DNA from: Corallococcus macrosporus DSM 14697
GTDB lineage: Bacteria; Myxococcota; Myxococcia; Myxococcales; Myxococcaceae
Direction: 5' to 3'
Assembly: GCF_002305895.1 (NCBI RefSeq)
Contig: NZ_CP022203.1
Location: 722,501-786,500 of the forward strand
DNA: 64,000 bases
Shown here piece by piece: positions 50,593 through 59,071 of this stretch. Every line of letters starts with the position of its first letter. The stretch's first letter is position 1. The position numbers were made by a program, and so were the translations under genes. The notes below the pieces were generated by a model. The model made no database searches. It worked only from the letters and a program-made list of their open reading frames with translations, and was not told the origin of the DNA.

Positions 50593-52140
50593 TCAGTGGA
50601 TGAGCTGTTCGGGCTCCTGCGCGAGCGGCTGCGCGGGCGCGCCCGCCATCAGCGGCAGGGCGACGTGGAAGGTGGAGCCGTGGCCCGGTTCGCTCTCCAC
50701 CCAGATGCGGCCGCCGTGACGCTCGACGATGTCCCGGCTGATGTAGAGCCCCAGCCCGAGCCCGCCGAACGAGCGCGCGGAGACGTTGCGCGCCCGGAAG
50801 TAGCGGTCGAAGAGCAGCCTCTGCTGGTCCGGGGGGATGCCGATGCCTTCGTCGGAGACGGACAGGAGCGCCAGGCCGCCACGCTGGCGGAGGCTCACGC
50901 GCACGGTGCCCCCATGCGGGCTGTACTTGAACGCGTTCTCCACCAGGTTGGAGAGCACCTGCTCCATCCGGAAGGGGTCCACGTTCACCTGCACCGGTTG
51001 CTCGGGCGCGTCGAAGTGCACGGTGTGGTCGCCGCGCTCGGACTCCAGGCTGTGCAGGACCTGCTTCACCAGCCCTTCCAGCCGCGTGGGCTCCGGCCGC
51101 AGGGCCAGCCGCCCCGCCTCGATGCGTGAGGCATCCAACAAGTCGTTGATGAGGCTGGTGATGCGCAGCAGGTGCAGGCGCGCCTGCCGCAGGGTGGACG
51201 GCTCCACGTGCTCGCCGCGCGCCAGCCGGCGCTCCAGCGTGGCCAGCCGGAGGCTCAACGGCGTGAGGGGCGTCTTCAGCTCGTGCGAGGCGATGGACAG
51301 GAAGTCATCGCGCACGCGGACGGCCTCCTGGGCCTCGCGGTACAGGCGCTCGCGCTCGCTCTCCGCGCGGCGGCGCTCGGTGATGTCCTCGACGATGCCA
51401 ATGCCCCCCTCCACCTGGCCGACCGCGTTGAAGCAGGGCGCGAAGCGCACGTGGACCGGTGTCTTCTTGCCGGAGGTGATGGCGCGGTATTCCCCTTCGT
51501 AGTCGCAGGTGTGGCCCGCCAGCGTCTCCCGGACGCAGTGGAGGATGCTCTCGTCCCGGAGCGACAGCAGGTTGAGGCCCACCAGCAGGCGCTTGGGCGA
51601 GCCGATGATTCGCACGAACAGCTCGTTGCACGCGATGACGATGGCGCTCCGGTCGAAGTAGAGGATGCCCAGCGGCGCGTTCTCCACGACGGTGCGGAAG
51701 AGCGCGTCACCGGCCACGCTCTCCGCTTCACGTCCGGGCAGCGCGCGCTCCACCGGCTCGGGCAGGACGTCCAGCACCTCGTGCAGGCGGCGGAAGTTGA
51801 GGACGATGCGCTCGTCGAGCCCCTGCCCGGAGCCGCCCACCGTCAGCTCCACCAGGATTTCAGCGCCGTCCCTGCGGCGCGCCAGCACCCGGGTCGCCCG
51901 GCCCCCCAGCGCGGCCCGGCGGGAGAGCAGGTGGCGCAGCAGGCTCTGCCCTTCATGGTCGTGCACCCGCTGGGGAAAGAGCCGGGACGCGGGCTGGCCG
52001 ATGAGCTCCTCGCGCTTCCACCCCAGCAGGCGCTCCGCGGCGGCGTTGAGGAAGCAGATGCGCTCCCTGGCGTCGCAGCCCACCAAGGGGTCCACGGCGG
52101 CGTCCAGCCATGCGCTGAGCTCGTCTGTGCCTGCGTCCAT
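50593..52140 (-). CDS. Soluble sensor histidine kinase with two PAS domains
   Basis: 515 residues from ATG 52140 (GAGGAG upstream). PAS about 10-115 (DPLVGCDARERICFLN, ERLLGWKREELIG), PAS/PAC about 145-260 (GILYFDRSAIVIACNE, IGIVEDITERRRAE), HisKA with H286 in IASHELKTPL, and HATPase from about 385 (NLVENAFKYSPHGG, DEGIGIPPD, FRARNVSARSFGGLGLGLYI). No transmembrane segment. Orphan; its response regulator must be elsewhere. A Cys near residue 211-212 (GHTCDYE) in PAS 2 may be coincidental. Confidence 0.92.
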   Translation of the reverse strand: MDAGTDELSAWLDAAVDPLVGCDARERICFLNAAAERLLGWKREELIGQPASRLFPQRVHDHEGQSLLRHLLSRRAALGGRATRVLARRRDGAEILVELTVGGSGQGLDERIVLNFRRLHEVLDVLPEPVERALPGREAESVAGDALFRTVVENAPLGILYFDRSAIVIACNELFVRIIGSPKRLLVGLNLLSLRDESILHCVRETLAGHTCDYEGEYRAITSGKKTPVHVRFAPCFNAVGQVEGGIGIVEDITERRRAESERERLYREAQEAVRVRDDFLSIASHELKTPLTPLSLRLATLERRLARGEHVEPSTLRQARLHLLRITSLINDLLDASRIEAGRLALRPEPTRLEGLVKQVLHSLESERGDHTVHFDAPEQPVQVNVDPFRMEQVLSNLVENAFKYSPHGGTVRVSLRQRGGLALLSVSDEGIGIPPDQQRLLFDRYFRARNVSARSFGGLGLGLYISRDIVERHGGRIWVESEPGHGSTFHVALPLMAGAPAQPLAQEPEQLIH

Positions 52141-52336
52141 GGGCTCCTCGGAAAGCCGCTGGCCGTCATTGCCAGCGTCCCGGGACGTGGGCGTTCGAAA
52201 CCGCCTCGACGCGATATGCGGAGGGCGTGTCCCTTTCCATACAAGTAGGCATTGGCGGCACAGCCCGCTCCTCCCGCGCCAGTGGGCGCCGGGTGGATGC
52301 CAGGTTCGACGGGCGGGCGAGCGGGCAGGCCCTTGT

Positions 52337-54979
52337 CTAGCGCCGTGGGGCCTTGCGGGGCCGCCCTCCGGCCTTGCGGGCACCCGGCTTCACGCGCGCC
52401 GGCGCCTTCTTCTTCGCGGCCTTCGTGCCGCCTCGTGGGGGCCGAGGTGGCTCCGGCGGCTTCAGCGCCAGCCCTTCCAGCCGTTCGCGCAGCGCTCGTG
52501 TCTCTTCCTTGAGGCGGTCCATCTCCTCACGCAGCGAGGCCACCTCGCGGGCCTGCGGCTCACCCTCGCGCAGGAAGCGCACCGTCTCACGGGCGGCGCG
52601 CCGGGCGACGGCGTCCAGCAGCGGTGTCTGCTCCAGCGCGGGCACCAGCCGCGCGTCTCCCAGCGCGCGCGCCGCCTCGAAGACGCCCATGCGCACGCGG
52701 AAGAGCGGGTCGCGGAGCAGCTCGCCGAGCAGGTCCACGGCCTCGCGTTTGCGCCCCGCGACCTCCGCCAGCTTCGCCACCGCGAGCGTGGCGGCGCGGC
52801 GCAGCGGCGCCGAGTGGCCGTATTCGGTGCGCGCCAGCACCGCGGTGAAGGCGGCGGGGTCCTGGGACTCGGCCAGCCCGTCCACCGCGCCCACGGCGAT
52901 GACGTCCTGGTACGAGGCGCGGGTGCTCGCGGCTTCCAGGACGGCCAGCGCGTCGGGCGCGCGCACCCGGCCGTAGCTGCGGGCGGCCTCCGCCTCTACG
53001 AAGTAGCTGGCGTCACCGCCGTTCACCAGGGCGCGCAGGCGCGATGTCACCTCCGCGTCGCGGCGGAACTCTCCCAGCGCGGCCACCACGGCGCGGCGCA
53101 CGCGGGGATGCTCGGTGGACAGCGCGGCCAGCAGGCGCGCGCGAGCCTCCGCCGTCCGGATGCGGCCCAGGGACTTCGCGCACGCGGCGCGGGTGCCCCA
53201 GAACAGGCGCGTGTCCGCGAGGGCCTCACCCAACGCGTCCACGGAGCGAGGGCCGCCTTCACGTCCCAGCGCCACCGCGGCCTCGGTGCGCGCGCGCATC
53301 TCCGGCGCGGCGCGCAGCTCCTCCCGCCAGAGGCCGGCGGACTTGTCCACCGCCAGCGTGCCGAGCACTCCGCGACGAGGGTCCACGCGCACCTGCGAGG
53401 GCGCGCTGGAGCAGGGCAGGTGGAACGCGTGCTCCGCGTCCGTCACCTCCAGCCGGTGGACGGTGTCCCGGCCGTCCACGGTGAGCGCCACGTCCAGCGG
53501 CAGGCGGAAGAGGGGCACGCCGTCCGCGGTGGACTGCGTCTGGCGCACCTGGACGCGCAGCCGGGCCTCCTCGGCGTCGTAGCGGACCTCCACCTTCAGC
53601 TCGGGGTGACCGGGAGCGAAGACGTACTGGTCGAAGAAGGCGTCCAGGTTGTGGCCGGTGGCCTCCTCGAAGGCGCGGGCCAGGTCCACCGTCTCCACGG
53701 AGCCGTGGCGGTGGCGCGCGACGTAGTGGCGCAGGCCCTTGAAGAACAGGTCGTCCCCCAGGCGGCGGCGCAGCTCGTGGAGGACCAGGCCGCCCTTCTC
53801 GTAGAGGTGCCGGTCGAAGACGTCCATGGGCGCGTGGAAGCGCCGCGCGACGATGGGGCGGGCGTAGCGCTCGCGCGCCTCGGCCAGGTAGGCGTCCAGG
53901 TCCACCAGCCGGTGCTGGTCGGCCTCGTCCTGCCCGTCCGCGCGCTCCTTCCAGAGCAGCTCGAACCAGGTGGCGAAGCCCTCGTTGAGCCAGCCGTGGG
54001 GCCAGTCGCGGCAGGTGAGCAGGTCGCCGAACCACTGGTGGGCCAGCTCGTGGGAAACCAGCGGCTCCGCGTTGTAGTCCGGCTGGGCGCGCGCGTCGTG
54101 GAGGACGGTGTCGGTGAGGCTGGTGGCGGAGGTGTTCTCCATTCCGCCCAGGATGAAGTCGGTGACGAAAATCTGCGCGTAGCCGCTCCAGGGGTAGGGC
54201 TCGCCCGTGACCTCCTGGAAGACGCGCACCATCTCCGGCGTGCGGCGCACGCAGCGCAGCGCGTCCTCCTTCCGGCCCCTGGGGAAGAGGTAGCGCAGGG
54301 GCACGGTGCCGGCGGTGTCGGTGGCCTCCTCGAACTCCCCCACCACGAGCGTGACGAGGTACGGCGCGTGGGGCTGCGCCATCCGGTAGTGCTGGGTGCG
54401 GCGCCCGCCGCGGACGTGGTCGCTCTCCAGCGTGCCGTTGGAGAGGGACGTCATCGCCTCGGGGAAGGTGGCGATGACCTCCGTCGTCGCCTTCTGGGCC
54501 GGCGTGTCCAGGCAGGGGAACCAGGCGCGCGCGTCGATGTCCTGGCCCTGCGTCCAGGCCTGGCGGGGGCGGTGGGGATGGGCGGCGTCGGGGCCCCAGA
54601 AGTAGAGGCCCCGGCGGGGCTGGGCCGTATAGCGGATGGCCACCTCGCACGCGCCCCCGGCGGCCAGCGGCGTGGGCAGCTCCACGCGGACGTGCGCGCC
54701 GGAGTTGGAGAAGCGCGCGGCGCGGCCGTCCACGTGGACGTCGGACACGTCCAGGTCCACCGCGTCGAAGGTGACGGTGTGGACGGGCCGGACGGCCCAG
54801 ACGCGGGTGGTGCACAGGCCGGTGATGCGGTGGGCGTCGAAGTCGAGGTCCACCTCGATGCGGACGTGCTCGGCGCGGACGGGGCGCTCGGCGGCGTAGT
54901 GCTCGGTGGCGCCAGGGAGGGAGAAGGGGCGGGGGCCGGAGGGGATGGGCTCGGAGGCGTGACGGTGGCAGCAGCGCAT
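52337..54979 (-). CDS. M1-family aminopeptidase with C-terminal HEAT repeats
   Basis: 880 residues. N-terminal beta domain, GGMENTSAT substrate site, zinc motif HELAHQWFGD with NEGFATWFE downstream (about 310-335), and the catalytic Tyr region LYEKGGLVLHELRRRLGD. From about 560 to 810 short helical HEAT-like repeats replace the usual C-terminal domain. The end has a coiled coil (REEMDRLKEETRALRERLEGL) and a very basic tail (KKAPARVKPGARKAGGRPRK). No signal peptide: the first residues MRCCHRH are not one. It trims N-terminal residues from peptides. The basic tail suggests binding to nucleic acid or the membrane surface. Confidence 0.92.
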   Translation of the reverse strand: MRCCHRHASEPIPSGPRPFSLPGATEHYAAERPVRAEHVRIEVDLDFDAHRITGLCTTRVWAVRPVHTVTFDAVDLDVSDVHVDGRAARFSNSGAHVRVELPTPLAAGGACEVAIRYTAQPRRGLYFWGPDAAHPHRPRQAWTQGQDIDARAWFPCLDTPAQKATTEVIATFPEAMTSLSNGTLESDHVRGGRRTQHYRMAQPHAPYLVTLVVGEFEEATDTAGTVPLRYLFPRGRKEDALRCVRRTPEMVRVFQEVTGEPYPWSGYAQIFVTDFILGGMENTSATSLTDTVLHDARAQPDYNAEPLVSHELAHQWFGDLLTCRDWPHGWLNEGFATWFELLWKERADGQDEADQHRLVDLDAYLAEARERYARPIVARRFHAPMDVFDRHLYEKGGLVLHELRRRLGDDLFFKGLRHYVARHRHGSVETVDLARAFEEATGHNLDAFFDQYVFAPGHPELKVEVRYDAEEARLRVQVRQTQSTADGVPLFRLPLDVALTVDGRDTVHRLEVTDAEHAFHLPCSSAPSQVRVDPRRGVLGTLAVDKSAGLWREELRAAPEMRARTEAAVALGREGGPRSVDALGEALADTRLFWGTRAACAKSLGRIRTAEARARLLAALSTEHPRVRRAVVAALGEFRRDAEVTSRLRALVNGGDASYFVEAEAARSYGRVRAPDALAVLEAASTRASYQDVIAVGAVDGLAESQDPAAFTAVLARTEYGHSAPLRRAATLAVAKLAEVAGRKREAVDLLGELLRDPLFRVRMGVFEAARALGDARLVPALEQTPLLDAVARRAARETVRFLREGEPQAREVASLREEMDRLKEETRALRERLEGLALKPPEPPRPPRGGTKAAKKKAPARVKPGARKAGGRPRKAPRR

Positions 54980-55166
54980 GGGCGCCCAAGACTCTTCCGC
55001 AAGCCCGAGCCACCGTCGAGGAGGAGTGCACCGGGGGGCTGGTGAGCGTCGTGTATCGACGAAGTCCTGAAGATGACGTCAGGGTCGCGGTCCGCCCCAC
55101 TGGGGCGTTCACGACATGCACCTGTTCCCACGCGGGGCGGCGTTGACCGGGTAGGCTCTGACCACC

Positions 55167-55958
55167 GTGCAGTGGGTCCTCTTCTTCTCCGACAGACAGG
55201 TGCGTGAGCAGCTCTTCGCCCGGGTGGATTCAACGCGGGGCTTGTTGCTGGTGACGGGCGTCCGGCATGGCGCGGCCATGCGTCCTCCCGAGGCGCGCGA
55301 GCCCTTCGCCACGCTGGAGCGGCTGCACGGTGAGGTGTTGTCGCAGGTGCTGGTGGCGGATGAAGGCACAACGGATGGGATGTGGAGGGACCCGCTGGGG
55401 GATTTGGGGGACCGGCTCCATCCCGGCAGCCGGGATGACGCCTACGCGGCGGCCACGGGCTACCTGCTGCTGCGGGACGGCCGCCCTGTCGCGGTGGTGC
55501 GCAAGCAGGGGACGCCCTTCGAGGACCTCTGGTTCCTGCAAGAGGCCCTGAGCAAGCTCACGCCGCGGGTGCCACCACCGGACCCGGCCCAGCGGCCCGG
55601 GCGCCGCCGCGCGGAGCCGGCGCCCCGTTCTCCGCCGAGGCCCGCCAGCGGTGGCGCGAACGCCCGCGCCACGGGAACGCGGGAGCGGACGGGCTGGGAC
55701 GACGAGGCCACGCCGCCCCGGGGCACGCGGGTGCCGCCGCCCGAGCCGCCGAGGAAGGACCCGTGGACGGTGCTGGGCATCGCGCCCGGGACGCCGCTGG
55801 ACGAGGCGCGCCGGGCCTTCCGGGCGCTGGTGGCGCAGTACCACCCGGACAAGGTGGCGCACCTGGCGCCGGAGTTCCACGCGCTCGCCGAGCTGCGCAC
55901 GCGGGAGATCCTGGACGCGTGGGGAGAGGTGGAGCGGGCGCTGTCCGGAGGGACGTGA
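55167..55958 (+). CDS. Protein with C-terminal J domain
   Basis: 263 residues from GTG 55167. Residues 1-125 form an uncharacterised N-terminal domain (FSDRQVREQLFARV, GYLLLRDGRPVAVVRKQG). A Pro/Arg-rich linker (about 130-200) leads to a J domain (about 203-263): DPWTVLGIAPGTPLDEARRAFRALVAQYHPDKVAHL with the essential HPD. J domains recruit DnaK. Here the J domain is C-terminal, unlike DnaJ, so the N-terminal part probably binds the client or localises it. Confidence 0.85.
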   Translation: MQWVLFFSDRQVREQLFARVDSTRGLLLVTGVRHGAAMRPPEAREPFATLERLHGEVLSQVLVADEGTTDGMWRDPLGDLGDRLHPGSRDDAYAAATGYLLLRDGRPVAVVRKQGTPFEDLWFLQEALSKLTPRVPPPDPAQRPGRRRAEPAPRSPPRPASGGANARATGTRERTGWDDEATPPRGTRVPPPEPPRKDPWTVLGIAPGTPLDEARRAFRALVAQYHPDKVAHLAPEFHALAELRTREILDAWGEVERALSGGT

Positions 55959-55968
55959 GCCCGGCTCG

Positions 55969-56961
55969 CTACGACAGCAGCGAGGTCGGCGCTGGCGTGA
56001 TGAGCGTCCTGCCGCTGTCCAGGGCGAAGCGGGCGATGATGGGCATGTGGTCGGACAGGCCATGGAAGCGGCTGCGGAGGTCTCCGAAGGGTGACGTCTC
56101 CTGCGTGTCGAGCCAGCGCACGCCGGCGCCGGAGAACACGTGGTCCAGGTGCATCCGCATGTGCATGAAGCCGGCGGTGGGAAAGCCGCGCGCCACGTTC
56201 GGGTCAATCTGGCCCACGGCGGCCTGGGCGCAGGTGAGCCGGCCGTCGGTGGTGAGGTAGCGGTACACGGGCGAGGCGGGCGGCGAGTTGAAGTCTCCGC
56301 ACACGATGTAGGGCTCGTCGCCGGTGAGGCCGTGCATGAACTCGGTCAGCTTGCGCGCTTCGTGGAGCTGGTTGACGCCGCAGCCCATCTTGTCGCGCGT
56401 GGCCCAGAACTCGCGGGCGAAGGGCGTGGGCAGGCTGAGGTGGGTGTTGAAGATGTGGAAGGGGTGCCCGTCCTCGCGCCGCAGCAGGCGCATGTGGGCG
56501 CAGATGCGGCTCTGCTTCCGGTCCTTGAGCCGCTGGACGTGGTGGTGGGTGATGGCCTGGGGCGCGGCCACGTTGTGCGTGGCCACCTCCAGCTTGCGTG
56601 TGTTCACCAGCACGGCCAGGCCGGTGGTGTACAGGGACACCTCGCCGAGCTTGTAGTGGTGGGCGCGGAAGTAGAAGGCCTCGTAGGGCATCTCCAGGCC
56701 CGCCATGCCGAACGTCTCCACCATGCGGCCCATGAAGGCGGTGAGCTGCGTCTCTCCCGGGCTCTTGGGCCGGTCGACGATGTTGCTGCGCAGCGAGGAG
56801 GTCTCCACCTCCTGCAGGCAGACGACGTCGGGCAGCGGCTCCAGCGACGCGAGGGCCGCGGCGACCCTCCGCTTGGGGCCCACGGTGCTCGCCAGGCCGC
56901 GGAGCATGTGGCCGAAGTAGCGGACATTGTAGGTGACGATTCGCAGCGGGGATGGGCTCAT
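55969..56961 (-). CDS. Endonuclease/exonuclease/phosphatase family protein
   Basis: 330 residues. EEP fold: RIVTYNVRYFGH at the start, CLQEVETSSLRS (metal-binding Glu), FHIFNTHLSLPTP, VCGDFNSPPASPVY, and LSDHMPIIARFAL (catalytic Asp-His). The family includes DNase I, exonuclease III and inositol or sphingomyelin phosphatases; no signal peptide or substrate motif narrows it. Divergent from the lipoprotein gene and convergent with the J-domain gene (10 bp). Confidence 0.92.
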   Translation of the reverse strand: MSPSPLRIVTYNVRYFGHMLRGLASTVGPKRRVAAALASLEPLPDVVCLQEVETSSLRSNIVDRPKSPGETQLTAFMGRMVETFGMAGLEMPYEAFYFRAHHYKLGEVSLYTTGLAVLVNTRKLEVATHNVAAPQAITHHHVQRLKDRKQSRICAHMRLLRREDGHPFHIFNTHLSLPTPFAREFWATRDKMGCGVNQLHEARKLTEFMHGLTGDEPYIVCGDFNSPPASPVYRYLTTDGRLTCAQAAVGQIDPNVARGFPTAGFMHMRMHLDHVFSGAGVRWLDTQETSPFGDLRSRFHGLSDHMPIIARFALDSGRTLITPAPTSLLS

Positions 56962-57169
56962 GGGCAGCGCGCTGGCCCCCTCCTTGGGCCTTGGGAGGAA
57001 ACTACTAACCTGCAGGCGCTCCGGCTCAGCACGGCGTCAGCCGCCTGACACTCCGTGCGCCCGCCTGCCCGGTCGCTGTGAAGGCCAGGCAGCAAGAGAG
57101 GGCCTGCCCAGCCCAGGGATGTGGTCTCATCTCGGACCCAATCCGTCTCTCCGACACGAGGCAACACGC

Positions 57170-57727
57170 ATGCGTGGAATGACATGGGGGCTGGTGGCCG
57201 CCGTGGTGGTGGCGCTCACCGGATGCGGCGAGGACGACACGTACGTCTACGACGTGACGCTGGACGCGGAGACGCTGGCCAACGTGCCCACGGAGTGCTC
57301 CGAATACGTCCAACCCGCCCAGGGCCCCGCGGTGGGCCTCGCGGCGCAGCAGCGCTGGATGATTCGCCGGGGCGACATGGACTCGATGTCCCTGGAGCTC
57401 CCCGACATCGACTTCGAGACGCCGAACAACGCCTACGTCATCAACGGCGACGGCGCGCCGGACGTGCTCACGGGCTCGGCGGGCGCGGACGGCGGCTACC
57501 ATTTCCTCCACATCCAGACGCGCCTGGAGGAGGACCACGCGCTGTTCCCCCTGGGCAACGAGCACGCCTTCCGCATCTCCATCAACACCAAGGACCTGGA
57601 TGACACCATCCAGGGCACCGTCTGGGTCCGCAACGAGCACGTCGAGCAGGACCCCATCACCGGCGCCTCGATTGCCTCCGGCTGCGCGTCCGCCCTCCGC
57701 TTCACGGGCCGCCGGGTGACGCGGTAG
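57170..57727 (+). CDS. Lipoprotein, unknown function
   Basis: 185 residues from ATG 57170 (GAGG upstream). Signal with lipobox VALTGC, so acylated at Cys. The mature part is acidic with alternating strands (YVYDVTLDAETLANVPTEC, MDSMSLELPDIDFETPNN) and a likely disulfide. No family recognised. Its last 26 bp overlap the end of the convergent DUF3037 gene. Confidence 0.82.
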   Translation: MRGMTWGLVAAVVVALTGCGEDDTYVYDVTLDAETLANVPTECSEYVQPAQGPAVGLAAQQRWMIRRGDMDSMSLELPDIDFETPNNAYVINGDGAPDVLTGSAGADGGYHFLHIQTRLEEDHALFPLGNEHAFRISINTKDLDDTIQGTVWVRNEHVEQDPITGASIASGCASALRFTGRRVTR

Positions 57728-58118
57728 CGCGCTTCAGCCGCACCACCGTGTCCAGCAGGTGCTCCAGCGCCGCCTGGGGCTCGGCGCACAGCCCGGAGTG
57801 CACCGGCCCCGTCTGGATGATGGTGCTGCGCGGCGCCACCACCCAGTGCCAGCGCTCCTTCTGGGACAGCCGGCCAATGGGCCCCGAGCCCTTCCCGCCC
57901 TCGCACACGCGGCGGAAGCTCTCCAGGTGGCCGCGAATCATGTCCACGTCCGCCTCGGGCCACAGCGCCCTCAGCCGCGCCTCATCCGGCTCCACGCGCA
58001 CGCCCAGGAAGCGCTGGGTGGCGCAGAAGAGCACGACGCCCGCGTTGATGAACTCCTCGCGCTCCACGCGCGGGACGACGCGGATGATGGCGTAATCAAA
58101 CGAGCTGGGCGCGGGCAC
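57702..58118 (-). CDS. DUF3037 protein
   Basis: 138 residues from GTG 58118 with GAGGAGG upstream. The stretch FDYAIIRVVPRVEREEFINAGVVLFC is the diagnostic core of DUF3037 (read here as YAIIRVVPRVER and EEFINAGVVLFC), with VPRSTIIQTGPVHSGL-like end (RSTIIQTGPVHSG). No known biochemical activity. It overlaps the end of the HipA-like kinase gene by 23 bp, so the pair is translationally coupled. Confidence 0.9.
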   Translation of the reverse strand: MPAPSSFDYAIIRVVPRVEREEFINAGVVLFCATQRFLGVRVEPDEARLRALWPEADVDMIRGHLESFRRVCEGGKGSGPIGRLSQKERWHWVVAPRSTIIQTGPVHSGLCAEPQAALEHLLDTVVRLKRATASPGGP

Positions 58119-58881
58119 GGTCCGCCTCCTCGATGAACGCGGGCACCGCTTCCAGCCGGCGCAGCAGCCAGGTGGTGTAGGCGGCGCGGTGGGCCTCGGC
58201 GGTGGGGAAGGGGGACTCGGTGCTCGTGAGCCACGCCTCCGGAATGGCGCCCACGATGCGCTCCACCACCTCCTGGGTGACGCGCGCGCCAAGCTGCTGG
58301 CCGGCCTCCGTCAGCGCGGTGGCCCACGGCAGCAGCACGTGGTCCCTGATGGGCGCGAAGCGGCCCTGGCTGCGCGCCTCCCAGTCGTCCCAGGAATGGT
58401 GGAAGTACAGCGACGCCCCGTGGTCGATGAGCCACAGGTGCCGGTGCCAGGTCAGCATGTTGGGGTTGCGCGGCGTGCGGTCCACGTTGGTGATGTACGC
58501 GTCGAACGCGACGATGCCGGACGCCTCCGCCGCGGAGGGCGCGGGGTCCGCCACCGGGTCGAACGTCACCGACGCCGGGAGGTAGTCCAGCGCCAGGTTG
58601 AGGCCCGCGCTGGCCTTGAGCAGCTCGCGAATCTCGGAGTCCGGCTCGTTGCGCCCCAGCGCCGGGTCCAACTCCACCAGTACGAGCTCCGGCACCCGCA
58701 GTCCCAGCTCCCGGGCCAGCTCCCCGGCGATGAGCTCGGCGATGAGCGCCTTGGCGCCCTGGCCCGCGCCCCGGAACTTCACGACGTAGAGCCCCGCGTC
58801 GTCCGCCTCGATGATGGCCGGCAGCGAGCCGCCCTCCCTCAGTGGCGTCACGTAGCGCGTGGCGGTGACCGTCCTTGGCAT
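58096..58881 (-). CDS. HipA-like kinase
   Basis: 261 residues from ATG 58881 (GGGAGAG upstream). Kinase-like features: ATP-binding Lys in GLYVVKFRGAGQG, catalytic loop FDAYITNVDRTPRNPNML (D in NVDRTPRNPN), metal Asp in LIDHGASLYF. This is the PI3K/PI4K/HipA fold. It lacks the HipA N-terminal domain, and no HipB antitoxin is next to it; instead it is followed by DUF3037 with a 23-bp overlap. Target unknown. Confidence 0.88.
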   Translation of the reverse strand: MPRTVTATRYVTPLREGGSLPAIIEADDAGLYVVKFRGAGQGAKALIAELIAGELARELGLRVPELVLVELDPALGRNEPDSEIRELLKASAGLNLALDYLPASVTFDPVADPAPSAAEASGIVAFDAYITNVDRTPRNPNMLTWHRHLWLIDHGASLYFHHSWDDWEARSQGRFAPIRDHVLLPWATALTEAGQQLGARVTQEVVERIVGAIPEAWLTSTESPFPTAEAHRAAYTTWLLRRLEAVPAFIEEADRARAQLV

Positions 58882-59071
58882 TTCCGCTCTCCCATCCTCG
58901 CTCCTGGCGTCGTCCCTGGACGCCCGCCGGGCCGCGTCGCGGCATGTAGCATGGCGGCCGGGGTGGGGAGGCGCTGACGCCGCTAATGGCCGGGCGCTGG
59001 AAACTTTGTCCGACACAATGCGACAATCAATTATCGGCGTTTTTTTCTGCCCCCCACGGAGCACCCCCACC

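Noticed and set aside
51665-55045. Very long plus-strand open frame (1126 codons)
   Set aside because: It is antisense to the PAS kinase and the M1 aminopeptidase. Real domains are on the minus strand; the open frame reflects high-GC codon bias.
59005-59040. TTGTC...GACAA inverted repeat and -10-like AATTAT before the subtilase
   Set aside because: Arms are short and -10 is weak; could be a promoter but not supported enough to list.
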